This document shows, one piece after another, positions 1-6,240 of a stretch of 28,258 nucleotides of DNA (its first letter is position 1; each line of letters opens with the position of its first letter). This DNA comes from a virus. A program made the translations under genes and the position numbers. Location: positions 1-28,258 of IMG/VR virus record IMGVR_UViG_3300024503_000549; one strand, written 5' to 3'. Below the pieces are notes generated by a model. The model searched no databases and had not been told where the DNA came from. It saw only the letters and a program-made list of their open reading frames with translations.

Positions 1-261
1 TGGTTAACTAGATAATATAATACCGATTATTACGGAAGTCCTAGAAAAATTTTGGGACTATGGGAGCGCTCCCTTCCTCATTCCAGACCTCAAACTGACC
101 TTCCTTATACCAGGGGCCGGCCTGGCGGGTCCAATCCTTATACATCCAAGCGGGAAGATGGGATTCCAAGGTTCGCCATTCGCGAATACCAAACGGGAAA
201 GTGGGAACTGAGGGGATGGGGACGTGGGCCTGAAATTTCCCGATTGGGATGTGATGAATCC
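1..261 (-). other. Left-end region with a possible unassigned C-terminal coding stretch
   Basis: No conventional gene could be placed here. On the minus strand, a frame open from about 265 to the stop at 41 encodes about 75 residues rich in Trp, Pro and aromatic residues, which looks more protein-like than a random shadow frame. Its only internal ATG is at 146 (34 residues); a longer product would need ATT or TTG, or a frameshift from the upstream SLOG gene. Three copies of a GTATAAGGA-type element lie in or at the edge of it (101-110, 133-143, 257-267). A perfect 12-bp palindrome, GGGAGCGCTCCC, lies at 62-73. Positions 1-50 are A+T-rich. It may be a decayed gene, a gene with an unusual start, or the leader of a gene outside the window. 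Confidence 0.3.
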
Positions 262-636
262 TTATACAGCCGCAAAGTGAGGTCGCAGCTTCTCCGCGAA
301 CAGGACGCGAACCCCGGCGGCTGTCGCCGCCGAGGTCATGTCGCGTGTACCTGCACCGCCTTCGAACGCGATGACCAGCTCTGGCTTGCCGTACTCGAGC
401 ATCAGACGATTCCTGACCGGACCCGCTCGGCTTCCGTGCTTCTTCCAGTCTGCAGGCACTCCGTAAGCGGTGCAACCGTCTTTCTGAGACGCCCATTGCT
501 CTGCGAACGTGTCTGCACCTGACGCACAACCGTGGATGACCAGCGTGATCGCTTTCTTCGCGTGAATCGCTTCGAGCACGAAGGTGACGAAGGTCGAGTC
601 GGTGTAGTCCCGACCGCCACAGACCAGAACCCTCAC
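262..636 (-). CDS. SLOG-superfamily nucleotide-binding protein (DUF2493/YspA-like)
   Basis: A 124-residue protein. It has the DUF2493 layout: an N-terminal strand ending in CGGRDY (residues 6-11), then HGCASGAD (about 35-42), a Trp followed by KKHG and AGPVRN (about 64-76), and a C-terminal VIAFEGGAGTRDM segment (about 88-100). These are the nucleotide/ligand-binding loops of the Rossmann-like SLOG fold also found in DprA and LOG. Phage members are common but their substrate is mostly unknown; roles in nucleotide or NAD-derivative sensing have been proposed for the superfamily. The start is GTG at 636, in a 4-base overlap with the upstream gene's stop, as last gene of a four-gene leftward operon. 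The family call is firm; the function in this phage is unknown. Confidence 0.85.
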   Translation of the reverse strand: MRVLVCGGRDYTDSTFVTFVLEAIHAKKAITLVIHGCASGADTFAEQWASQKDGCTAYGVPADWKKHGSRAGPVRNRLMLEYGKPELVIAFEGGAGTRDMTSAATAAGVRVLFAEKLRPHFAAV

Positions 637-875
637 AGCATGTTCTCGCTGGCGACAATCCAGACGGCTCGACCTCCGGTGAGCTCGAAGTCTTCGGTCT
701 TCAGACGGATGTACGCCTGGCCCACCTGACCGGCGTTCTGCACGTAGCCCTGAATGCCCCAGGATCGAACCTCCGTGACGACCACCATGCAGGCGCCGAA
801 TGTGTCCTTCTCAGGGTTCACCTGAACGATGTCGCCCACTTGGACCTTGTGATATGCGGGAATGGCGTCAGTCAT
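633..875 (-). CDS. Conserved small phage protein of unknown function
   Basis: An 80-residue protein. The motif GDIVQVNPE near residues 13-21, then GACMVVVTEVRSWGIQGYV, suggests a small beta-barrel like those seen in other phage accessory proteins, but no function is assigned. Its ATG at 875 overlaps the TGA of the upstream gene (ATGA), and its own TGA overlaps the GTG of the downstream SLOG gene, so it is almost certainly translated by coupling in the same message. The palindrome-like AGTCATGACT at its start is explained by overlapping start and stop codons rather than by an operator. No signal peptide or membrane segment is visible. Confidence 0.7.
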   Translation of the reverse strand: MTDAIPAYHKVQVGDIVQVNPEKDTFGACMVVVTEVRSWGIQGYVQNAGQVGQAYIRLKTEDFELTGGRAVWIVASENML

Positions 876-1264
876 GACTTAGCCTCCAGAAGATGAAACG
901 TCAGTGTCTCGTGGTTGTCGAAAGGTTGGATGAGGACGCTTCTCAATGCGTACCGTGCGTCGAGGCGGCTGGCGAACCACTTCGAGAGCTGGCGATTGTC
1001 GTCCTGCAGCAGTCCAGGTGGCCAGCCCGTCTTTCCGCCCTTGATTCGGGCTTCGACGGTGCCGTCTCGAGCGTCGTGAGCCATGCAGCCCCGTTCGGCG
1101 CAACCGGGGTCGAGCAGAATGGTTTCGACAGCCTGCGGTTTCTCGAGCTCTTGGCAGAACTTCTCCCAGGCGGTCGGGCTGAATGCCACTGCTGCCTGGT
1201 ACGGGCTGGTGCGGTGCCGATAGAACGTCGCCCCGCACGCTTTGGCGAGGTCTTCGACGTTCAT
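872..1264 (-). CDS. Hypothetical phage protein
   Basis: A 130-residue soluble protein that I do not recognise. It begins MNVEDLAKACGA, contains a Cys-x4-Cys pair (PGCAERGCMAHDA, about residues 53-65), and has a C-terminal half with RQLSKWFASRLDARY. Phages carry many small proteins with this sort of N-terminal segment beside helicase and replication genes, but that is not enough to assign a role. It is second in the leftward operon, overlapping the upstream gene (stop 1261, start 1264) and the downstream gene by 4 bases each. The frame is supported by these couplings and by an amino-acid composition more natural than the opposing frames. Confidence 0.6.
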   Translation of the reverse strand: MNVEDLAKACGATFYRHRTSPYQAAVAFSPTAWEKFCQELEKPQAVETILLDPGCAERGCMAHDARDGTVEARIKGGKTGWPPGLLQDDNRQLSKWFASRLDARYALRSVLIQPFDNHETLTFHLLEAKS

Positions 1265-1554
1265 TCTTCGTCTTTCAGCTGGGCGGCCAGCGCTTCCAGT
1301 TGATCCGCAGACAGCTTCGAGAGCTTCTTGAGGATGGCAGTCTTGCCGGTGCGGGAGCTGACCTTCTGCTCGCGCTTGGACTTGAGCGCTTCGATGAAGT
1401 CGGGCTTGTCAGTCAGCATGTCCAGCATGACTTCGATGACTTGGCCCTGGTTGAGCTTGTGGTTCTTGGCCAGATCAGCGACACGGTCTTGAATGGCGGG
1501 ATCGAGGACGATCGCGGTGCGCTTGGCGGCGGTGGCTTTGACGTTTTCAGTCAT
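1261..1554 (-). CDS. Possible ribbon-helix-helix-type DNA-binding protein
   Basis: A 97-residue basic protein and first gene of the leftward operon. Residues about 12-46 (RTAIVLDPAIQDRVADLA, then NQGQVIEVMLDML) fit a beta-strand followed by two helices, the pattern of ribbon-helix-helix repressors. The C-terminal half is a lysine-rich helix ending in an Asp/Glu tail, and may be an oligomerisation or partner-binding segment. ATG at 1554 is preceded by GGAG at good spacing and lies about 30 bases downstream of the predicted start point of a strong sigma70 promoter. As the promoter-proximal gene it could be an autoregulator and is one candidate ligand of the repeated GTCA-N4-TGAC palindrome. The fold call rests on pattern only; binding is inference. 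Confidence 0.5.
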   Translation of the reverse strand: MTENVKATAAKRTAIVLDPAIQDRVADLAKNHKLNQGQVIEVMLDMLTDKPDFIEALKSKREQKVSSRTGKTAILKKLSKLSADQLEALAAQLKDEE

Positions 1555-1592
1555 TTGTGATTTCTCCAGTTACAGCAAAAGATGCTGCGTGA

Positions 1593-1620
1593 ATTATAGC
1601 AATCCTTATACGAGAGTCAA
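1593..1620 (-). promoter_or_regulatory. Strong sigma70-type promoter of the leftward operon
   Basis: Read on the minus strand, TTGACT (1620-1615) and TATAAT (1598-1593) are separated by 16 bases. The spacer contains GTATAAGGATT (1611-1601), the element that also occupies the spacer of the rightward promoter at 3527-3555. The placement, just after a terminator and about 40 bases upstream of an ATG with GGAG, makes this a convincing start for the 1554-262 operon. Confidence 0.8.
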
Positions 1621-1630
1621 GGTACTGCCG

Positions 1631-1656
1631 AAAAAATGCCCGCGTAGGAGCGGGCA
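1631..1656 (-). terminator. Intrinsic terminator of the leftward small-membrane-protein transcript
   Basis: On the minus strand a perfect 7-bp stem TGCCCGC/GCGGGCA with a 6-base loop is followed directly by six T residues. It lies downstream of the 1719-1907 gene and just upstream of the -35 box of the next leftward promoter, so it insulates one leftward unit from the next. No T run follows on the plus strand. Confidence 0.8.
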
Positions 1657-1718
1657 GGAGAGTCTGAAAGGAAACCATGACAGGTCGAACGTAGTATACG
1701 CCCGACAGTGAGGGGTTT

Positions 1719-1907
1719 TCAGTCTTCGTCGATGATGAAGCCGATTTTTCGGGAGGACTCTTCTTCTTCCTCGTCTTGTGCGAGAAGCCCGTAGGGCATT
1801 TCCTTCAGGAACACCACTGCGAGCAGTGCCAGCGGATTGTTGGTGATGAGAAGTGCAATGACAATCAGACCGATGATTGCCAAATTCAGGAGTAGAGCGT
1901 GATTCAT
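1719..1907 (-). CDS. Small membrane protein of unknown function
   Basis: A 62-residue product starting MNHALLLNL. A strongly hydrophobic segment (residues about 4-22, LLLNLAIIGLIVIALL) is followed by a second hydrophobic stretch (about 26-36), then an acidic tail with six consecutive Asp/Glu residues and a hydrophobic C-terminus. I chose ATG 1907 because GAAAGG lies at proper spacing before it and a promoter lies immediately upstream. An upstream in-frame ATG at 1994 would put the first part inside the helicase gene and between the promoter elements. It could be a membrane-perturbing or superinfection-related protein, but nothing specific is recognised. Confidence 0.55.
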   Translation of the reverse strand: MNHALLLNLAIIGLIVIALLITNNPLALLAVVFLKEMPYGLLAQDEEEEESSRKIGFIIDED

Positions 1908-1932
1908 GTCGGCCTTTCGCACAGTTTGTCGT

Positions 1933-1961
1933 ACTGTAGCGGATTCCCGACACTCTGTCAC
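1933..1961 (-). promoter_or_regulatory. Promoter with overlapping operator for the small membrane protein
   Basis: On the minus strand, GTGACA (1961-1956) and TACAGT (1938-1933) are separated by 17 bases. The -35 box overlaps the palindrome GTCA-CGGG-TGAC (1957-1968), one of the recurrent operator-like sites, so a bound regulator would compete with RNA polymerase. The predicted start is about 20 bases before the ATG at 1907. Confidence 0.55.
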
Positions 1962-1968
1962 GGGTGAC

Positions 1969-3519
1969 TCACCTTCCAAGCCCAAGTTTTTCATAGTCGA
2001 AGTCCTCCGAATCGCCCAGGATGTTCTCGGCGAAGCCTTCCGTGCTCTTGATGATGCTCAACCGCTGCAGGCTGTGATCCTTGAGGTAGCGGTTGGAGTC
2101 GTCGAAGAAGTCCAGGATCAGGGCCACGTTCGGCCCACTCTTCTTGGCGCGCAAGCCGCGACCGATGCGCTGACGCAGCGCGACCTCGGCCTTGCCCCCG
2201 CCAGCCAGAATCACCAGACCGACAGCGGGCACGTCAACGCCCACGTCCAGAATGGTCGAACCGATCAGCACGTCGATTCGACCCGTGGCGAGCTTGTGCA
2301 GCGCGGCCTTGCGCTCCGACTGGTCGTTTTCCCCGTAGATGAACTCGGCGCGAATGCCGCCCTCGCGCAGCTTGTCCAGCAGCAGCTGACCGTGCGCTTT
2401 TTGCTGGATCAGCACCATCGTGGACAGACGGTTGCGGGCGGCTCGAGCACATTCGGCCACGATCAGGCGGTTGCGCTCGTCGTTGTTGACGATGCCCAGA
2501 CGGTAGGCGGCCTGCCAGGGCGTGCCCCGCAGCAGCCCCTTGGGCTTTTCGGTCAGCTTGGCAATCTTGAAGATCGGCTTGGCCAGGATGCCTCGGTCGA
2601 TCAGCAGCTTCTCCGTGACCTTGATGCCGATCGAGCCGAACGCGGCCATCAGGCGCATGTTCGATTCCTCGTCATCCTTCATGAAGGGCGTGGCGGTGAT
2701 GGCCAGGCGGTAGTGAGCGTTCTTGCAGTGGCGAAGAATCTCGTAGTAGCTGTTGCCGGACGCCTCGTGCGCTTCCTCCCCGATCACGAACTCGAACTTC
2801 GAGAGCAGGCTGATCGTCTGGTTGCGGATGGCCACCTGGCGGTTCTGAACCTCGACCGGATCGTCCGGATTGGGCTCCTGCAGGCGCGAAATGAGAGTCT
2901 GAACCATGCCGACCGTCATTTTCTTGATGTAGGAGCGGCCCGACTCGTCGGTGAAGCCAAACTGACCGTCGCCGAGCACCGAGCAGGGGATGCCGAGGTC
3001 TTTCTCGAACGTCTCCTTCATCTGGTACATCAGAATCGAGCGGGTCGTCAGAAAGAGGGTGGGCCGGTTGATTCGCATGAACGCCAGGCGGGCGATTCGT
3101 GACTTGCCGCCCCCTGTGGCCACCTGAGCGATCATCGAGCCGTGCCGCACCAGTCGGTTGACCGTGTCCATCTGGTAGTCGTAACGCGGATCATCCTCAA
3201 ACGCATCCACCTTCGGGTTCTCCGGCCCCAGCGGCAGGGGTAGCGGCTTGCGAACGCGGTGGACGGTCTTGCCCTGGCGGGTCAGGTGCGCCACCACGTA
3301 GTTCACGAACCCGGCGGGAAAGGTGGCTGTCCGGAAGTCGAAGAACGAGCTTCGGCCGTCCCAGTTGCCCATCTTGAACGCGGCGGTGTGCTCCGCGCCC
3401 TCAACCTTATAGGAGAGCAGCGACTGCACATGAAGTTTCACATCACGCGGCGCTTCGTGCAGTTTTGCGATAGTTGCGTTGTAGGCGATGGTGACGGAGT
3501 TGGATGAAAAATTTGTCAT
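1969..3519 (-). CDS. UvsW-like superfamily 2 helicase
   Basis: A 516-residue DNA-dependent ATPase. An N-terminal accessory segment (about 46-85, with NWDGRSSFFD and FPAG) resembles that of UvsW-type helicases. Helicase domain 1 follows, with Walker A ATGGGKS (134-140), motif II GEEAHE (247-252) and motif III ITATP. Domain 2 ends in motif VI, RQRIGRGLR. UvsW of T4 unwinds branched intermediates and R-loops and helps shift replication from origin-dependent to recombination-dependent mode; I infer a similar role here. Motif II has Glu where most relatives have Asp. It is the leftmost-reading gene from the divergent 3527-3576 region. No strong Shine-Dalgarno precedes ATG 3519. The family assignment is firm, the phage role inferred. 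Confidence 0.9.
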   Translation of the reverse strand: MTNFSSNSVTIAYNATIAKLHEAPRDVKLHVQSLLSYKVEGAEHTAAFKMGNWDGRSSFFDFRTATFPAGFVNYVVAHLTRQGKTVHRVRKPLPLPLGPENPKVDAFEDDPRYDYQMDTVNRLVRHGSMIAQVATGGGKSRIARLAFMRINRPTLFLTTRSILMYQMKETFEKDLGIPCSVLGDGQFGFTDESGRSYIKKMTVGMVQTLISRLQEPNPDDPVEVQNRQVAIRNQTISLLSKFEFVIGEEAHEASGNSYYEILRHCKNAHYRLAITATPFMKDDEESNMRLMAAFGSIGIKVTEKLLIDRGILAKPIFKIAKLTEKPKGLLRGTPWQAAYRLGIVNNDERNRLIVAECARAARNRLSTMVLIQQKAHGQLLLDKLREGGIRAEFIYGENDQSERKAALHKLATGRIDVLIGSTILDVGVDVPAVGLVILAGGGKAEVALRQRIGRGLRAKKSGPNVALILDFFDDSNRYLKDHSLQRLSIIKSTEGFAENILGDSEDFDYEKLGLGR

Positions 3520-3526
3520 CAGGTGG

Positions 3527-3555
3527 TTGCCAAGTTCTTATATAAGGATTATAGT
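3527..3555 (+). promoter_or_regulatory. Rightward promoter of the ParB/ABC/GNAT operon
   Basis: TTGCCA (3527-3532) and TATAGT (3550-3555) are separated by 17 bases, and the spacer carries TATAAGGATT overlapping the -10 box. The predicted start is near 3562, giving a leader of about 27 bases before ATG 3589. The -10 box overlaps that of a leftward promoter, so the two cannot be occupied together. Confidence 0.7.
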
Positions 3556-3576
3556 CCCGTCATCAGTGACTGAACA
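3548..3576 (-). promoter_or_regulatory. Leftward helicase promoter overlapping the rightward promoter
   Basis: On the minus strand a consensus TATAAT (3553-3548) lies 17 bases from TGTTCA (3576-3571), a poor -35 match. The spacer holds the palindrome GTCA-TCAG-TGAC (3559-3570). The weak -35 suggests that it depends on, or is tuned by, a regulator. Confidence 0.45.
3558..3572. promoter_or_regulatory. Operator-like palindrome GTCA-N4-TGAC at the divergent promoter
   Basis: GTCA (3559-3562) and TGAC (3567-3570) flank TCAG, a member of the recurrent set. It sits in the spacer of the leftward promoter and just after the rightward -10 box, a position from which one protein could repress or switch both directions. 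Confidence 0.6.
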
Positions 3577-3588
3577 GTATTGCCTCTG

Positions 3589-4248
3589 ATGAGCAAAATC
3601 AAACTAGAAACACGCAAGCCGTCCGAGCTTGCAGCAAACCCTTGGAACACCAACGTGGTGTCGCCGGAGAACCAGCAGAAGCTGGAAGAAAGCGTCAAGC
3701 GCTTTGGTATGTTCAAGCCAATCGTCGTGCGCGAACTCGACGGTGGCGTCCTGCAAATCATTGGTGGCCAGCACCGCTGGGAGGCTGCCCAAGCGCTTGG
3801 CCACACCGATGTGCCAGTCATCAACCTGGGTCGCATCAGCGACAAAAAGGCCAAAGAAATCAGCCTGGTGGACAACGGTCGGTACGGTGCCGACGACACC
3901 CTGCAGCTGGCGCACCTGCTGGAAGACATCGGGGTTGACGCGAACGAGCTGGCCAGCTTCATGCCGTATTCCGAGTCGGACTTCGCTTCGATCTTTTCGT
4001 CAGTCAATATATCGCTGGACGATCTTGATCTACCCGACGGGGATGAACTTTCCGCAAAAACTCCCAACTCAAAACCTGTGCAAACGCACCAGATCATGCG
4101 TTTCAAGGTTCCTGTCGATGACGTATCAGTCATCACTGACTTGATTGAACGAACGATGAAAGAACAGCGGTATGTGGACGAAGATTCACTTTCTAATGCC
4201 GGAAACGCATTGGTCTTTCTCCTGTCCAAAGTCGCAGACGAGGAGTGA
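3589..4248 (+). CDS. ParB/sulfiredoxin-fold phage protein, first copy
   Basis: A 219-residue protein. The ParB-N-like fold spans residues about 8-100, with the hallmark IIGGQHRWEAAQALG (about 60-74, equivalent to the G-x-R-R box) and LVDNGR near 97-102. The C-terminal half has no recognised DNA-binding HTH, unlike chromosomal ParB. Phage ParB-fold proteins of this kind often sit near DNA methyltransferase or modification genes, and ParB-type domains can bind or hydrolyse nucleotides. I chose ATG 3589 over an upstream TTG at 3580, though neither has a clear ribosome site. A palindrome of the operator set lies inside the gene (4127-4142). It starts the operon; a structural, regulatory or modification-accessory role are all possible. 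Confidence 0.8.
   Translation: MSKIKLETRKPSELAANPWNTNVVSPENQQKLEESVKRFGMFKPIVVRELDGGVLQIIGGQHRWEAAQALGHTDVPVINLGRISDKKAKEISLVDNGRYGADDTLQLAHLLEDIGVDANELASFMPYSESDFASIFSSVNISLDDLDLPDGDELSAKTPNSKPVQTHQIMRFKVPVDDVSVITDLIERTMKEQRYVDEDSLSNAGNALVFLLSKVADEE
4127..4142. promoter_or_regulatory. Intragenic copy of the operator-like palindrome
   Basis: CAGTCATCACTGACTT fits GTCA-N4-TGAC exactly, with TT at one end, but lies inside the first ParB-like gene with no obvious promoter next to it. It may be a roadblock, an auxiliary looping site or chance. Confidence 0.35.
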
Positions 4249-4252
4249 TGAC

Positions 4253-4423
4253 ATGGACAAGTTTCCTGAATGCGAAAGCTGCATGAACAAGGAACTGGAC
4301 CCGTTCCAGTGCGACGACTGTGAAGACGCCTGCAACTTCGAGCCGTACGAAGAAGAGGAAGACGCCAGTGTCGAAGAAATGAGCATTCAGGAATTTGTGG
4401 AATTCTGGAGAAACAGACAATGA
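4253..4423 (+). CDS. Small Cys-rich, acidic protein with probable zinc site
   Basis: A 56-residue protein starting MDKFPECESC. Cysteines at 7, 10, 20, 23 and 27 (C-x2-C, then C-x2-C-x3-C) suggest a small zinc knuckle, followed by an acidic tract around residues 33-42 and a short helix ending in Trp-Arg. ATG 4253 has AGGAG (4241-4245) at good spacing, and its TGA overlaps the ATG of the next gene (ATGA), so translation of all three genes is coupled. No homologue is recognised. In Mu, a small zinc protein (Com) activates mom translation; a comparable adaptor role is conceivable here but is speculation. Confidence 0.7.
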   Translation: MDKFPECESCMNKELDPFQCDDCEDACNFEPYEEEEDASVEEMSIQEFVEFWRNRQ

Positions 4424-5091
4424 CAAAGAACGCGACCGGCACATTGCCTGGCCAGATCACGGTCTGGGCCATCGACAAGATTCAGCCCTACGAGCTGAAC
4501 GCCAAGATTCACGACGACAAGCAGGTCGAGCGGATCGCCAAATCCATCAAGGAGTTCGGCTGGAGCCAGCCGATCGTGGTGGACAAGGGCGGCGTCATCA
4601 TCGCGGGTCACGGCCGGCGCCTGGCCGCCATCAAGCTCGGTCTGGACAAGGTGCCCGTTTGGGTGCGCGACGATCTGGATGCCGAGCAGGTGCGAGCGCT
4701 TCGCCTGGCGGACAACCGCGTCGCCATCGGTGACATCGACACCAGCTTGCTGCAGAAGGAGCTCGCCGACTTGGACTTTGACCTCAAGGGCATCTTTGAC
4801 GCCAAGGAGCTCGAGTTCCTCGAGGCAGACCTGGGCGAATACAACCCTGACGCATTCGTCGAGGACATCGAGATCGAGGTCGAGAAGCAGACCAAGGAGT
4901 CGGCCAAGACGGTCGAGGAGACGGACGAGCGTGACGTGAAGATCGACAAGGCCCTGGGCTTCAAGACGATCAAGGGCGCCGATGAGCGCCACGTTGCGCG
5001 GTTCATGGCTCAGATCGAGGCCGAGATGGGAGCTGAGGGCGCCGAGGCTTTCGTCAAGTTCGTTCGCGGCGTCCTGGAGCCTCAGTCATGA
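4420..5091 (+). CDS. ParB/sulfiredoxin-fold phage protein, second copy
   Basis: A 223-residue protein. The N-terminal ParB-fold (about residues 18-110) contains LNAKIHDDKQVERIAKSI, then VIIAGHGRRLAAIKLG (the G-H-G-R-R box) and LRLADNR. This arrangement is typical of ParB-fold domains fused or linked to phage DNA methyltransferases; here the methyltransferase half is absent. The C-terminal 110 residues are acidic, helical and unassigned. It diverges strongly from the first copy (GHGRR versus GGQHR), so this is an old duplication or two independent acquisitions. It overlaps both neighbours by 4 bases. Identity of the fold is secure; whether it cuts, binds nucleotide or assists base modification cannot be read from sequence. 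Confidence 0.82.
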   Translation: MTKNATGTLPGQITVWAIDKIQPYELNAKIHDDKQVERIAKSIKEFGWSQPIVVDKGGVIIAGHGRRLAAIKLGLDKVPVWVRDDLDAEQVRALRLADNRVAIGDIDTSLLQKELADLDFDLKGIFDAKELEFLEADLGEYNPDAFVEDIEIEVEKQTKESAKTVEETDERDVKIDKALGFKTIKGADERHVARFMAQIEAEMGAEGAEAFVKFVRGVLEPQS

Positions 5092-5456
5092 GTGACGTAT
5101 TCAATGGCCTGCCGCGTCGAATCAAGGTCGGGCAGTACACCTTCCGAGTGGTTGTCTCCAACGCGACAGAGCAGACCGACCTGGATGGCTGTGACGGCCT
5201 CACGGACTTCACCAAGTTCCGCATCTACCTCGATGAGTCGCTGCACCGGCAACGCGCCGTGAACGTGGTCCAGCACGAGCTGATCCACGCGATCAACTGG
5301 GTCTACGGGGTCGATGACGGCGCCGAAGAGGAGCACATCACCACGCAGGTCACGAATGGCCTGGTGGAGCTCTGGATGAGCAATCCGAAGGTCGTCAACT
5401 GGTTCGTCAAGAACTTGCGCGCCATGAAGCGCGAGAACGCGAGGGACGACGAATGA
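5088..5456 (+). CDS. Putative zinc metallopeptidase-like protein (HELIH)
   Basis: A 122-residue protein. QHELIHAINWVYG (about residues 62-74) holds the HExxH zinc motif in a predicted helix, and the Glu-rich segment after it (EEEHITTQ) could give the third ligand. Small phage HExxH proteins are common and mostly uncharacterised; many are minimal members of the gluzincin or IrrE-like groups. It overlaps the ParB-like gene (ATGA at 5088) and the following membrane protein. Its neighbourhood is a putative modification operon, so a nucleic-acid or processing role is possible, but the substrate is unknown. No signal peptide is visible, so it should act in the cytoplasm. Confidence 0.7.
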   Translation: MSDVFNGLPRRIKVGQYTFRVVVSNATEQTDLDGCDGLTDFTKFRIYLDESLHRQRAVNVVQHELIHAINWVYGVDDGAEEEHITTQVTNGLVELWMSNPKVVNWFVKNLRAMKRENARDDE

Positions 5457-5581
5457 ACGTGCCCATTCCTGTTCTGGTGCTGCTGTCGCTGATGGCCATT
5501 CCTGGCTTTCTGTTCACGCTGCTGTGGCTCTGGGCGACCGTGAAGCTGGCCATCATCTACTGGAAGGAAGGTGTGTTTTGA
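5453..5581 (+). CDS. Very small single-span membrane protein
   Basis: A 42-residue product starting MNVPIPVLVLL. Residues about 4-28 are hydrophobic enough for one transmembrane helix, followed by a short amphipathic tail ending WKEGVF. The start overlaps the preceding TGA (ATGA) and its TGA overlaps the TTG start of the ATPase gene, so it sits in the same coupled operon. The tight overlaps on both sides are the main evidence that it is real. Function is unknown; it could anchor a complex at the membrane or simply provide the ribosome traffic that lets the TTG start of the ATPase be used. Confidence 0.6.
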   Translation: MNVPIPVLVLLSLMAIPGFLFTLLWLWATVKLAIIYWKEGVF

Positions 5582-6240
5582 CCACCTACACCCTCGACAA
5601 GAAATTCCACTCGCATGTGGATCGCACCGATCGGGTGCTGGAGATTGCCGAAGCGTTCGGCCTGGGCCTGGACGACAAGACCTTCGTGGTCTTCGACAAC
5701 CAGCCCATCGACGTGGAGCAGGGCGATGTCGTCTACATCACCGGCCAGTCGGGTTCCGGCAAGTCGCTCGCGCTGCGCGAGCTGAAGGCTCAGATGACGG
5801 CCAGCGGTCTGCAGGTCGCCGACGTAGACGAAGTGCCGCTCGACTCGAGCAAGCCGCTGATCGACCAGATTGGCGCCACGACGGCCGAGGCGCTGACCTA
5901 CCTCTCGATCGCCGGCCTGAACGACGCCTATCTGTTCGTTCGCAAGCCGCAGGAGCTCTCCGACGGCCAGCGGTATCGCTTTCGCCTGGCCAAGATCATC
6001 GAATCGGGCGCCAAAGTCTGGATTGCCGATGAGTTCCTGGCGGTGCTGGACCGCACGACCGCCAAAGTAATCGCCTTCAACCTTCAGAAAGTCGCCCGCA
6101 AGGTCGGCGCCACGCTGATGGTGGCCACAACCCATACGGACATGGTCGATGACCTGGCGCCGAACCTCTACATCGAAAAACGCTACCGGGAAAAGATCGA
6201 AATCGTTCGGACCCCGCAAGGCTACAAGGACAACGAATGA
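5578..6240 (+). CDS. ABC-type ATPase, COG2401-like ATPase half
   Basis: A 220-residue ABC-class ATPase without membrane domains. Walker A is GQSGSGKS (about 57-64), the signature is LSDGQ (about 126-130), Walker B is VWIADEF, the D-loop region is LAVLDRTTA, and the switch His is in TTH. The stretch after the signature (RYRFRLAKII, then VWIADEFLAVLDR) strongly resembles COG2401, where an ABC ATPase is fused to a predicted acetyltransferase. Here the acetyltransferase half is a separate gene two genes downstream. The usable start is TTG 5578, since the frame lacks a downstream ATG before the ATPase core; the TTG overlaps the upstream stop (TTGA) and follows GGAAGG. It probably acts on DNA or as a partner of the GNAT protein rather than as a transporter. 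Confidence 0.85.
   Translation: MTTYTLDKKFHSHVDRTDRVLEIAEAFGLGLDDKTFVVFDNQPIDVEQGDVVYITGQSGSGKSLALRELKAQMTASGLQVADVDEVPLDSSKPLIDQIGATTAEALTYLSIAGLNDAYLFVRKPQELSDGQRYRFRLAKIIESGAKVWIADEFLAVLDRTTAKVIAFNLQKVARKVGATLMVATTHTDMVDDLAPNLYIEKRYREKIEIVRTPQGYKDNE

Noticed and set aside
868-880. Palindrome-like AGTCATGACT at the start of the 80-residue gene
   Set aside because: It is the overlap of a TCA-TGA end and an ATG-ACT start and lacks the N4 spacer, so it is likely codon-driven.
1906-3102. 398-residue plus-strand frame opposite the helicase
   Set aside because: The helicase motifs on the minus strand are convincing; the opposite frame has low-complexity Gln/His/Leu/Val composition typical of G+C-rich shadow frames.
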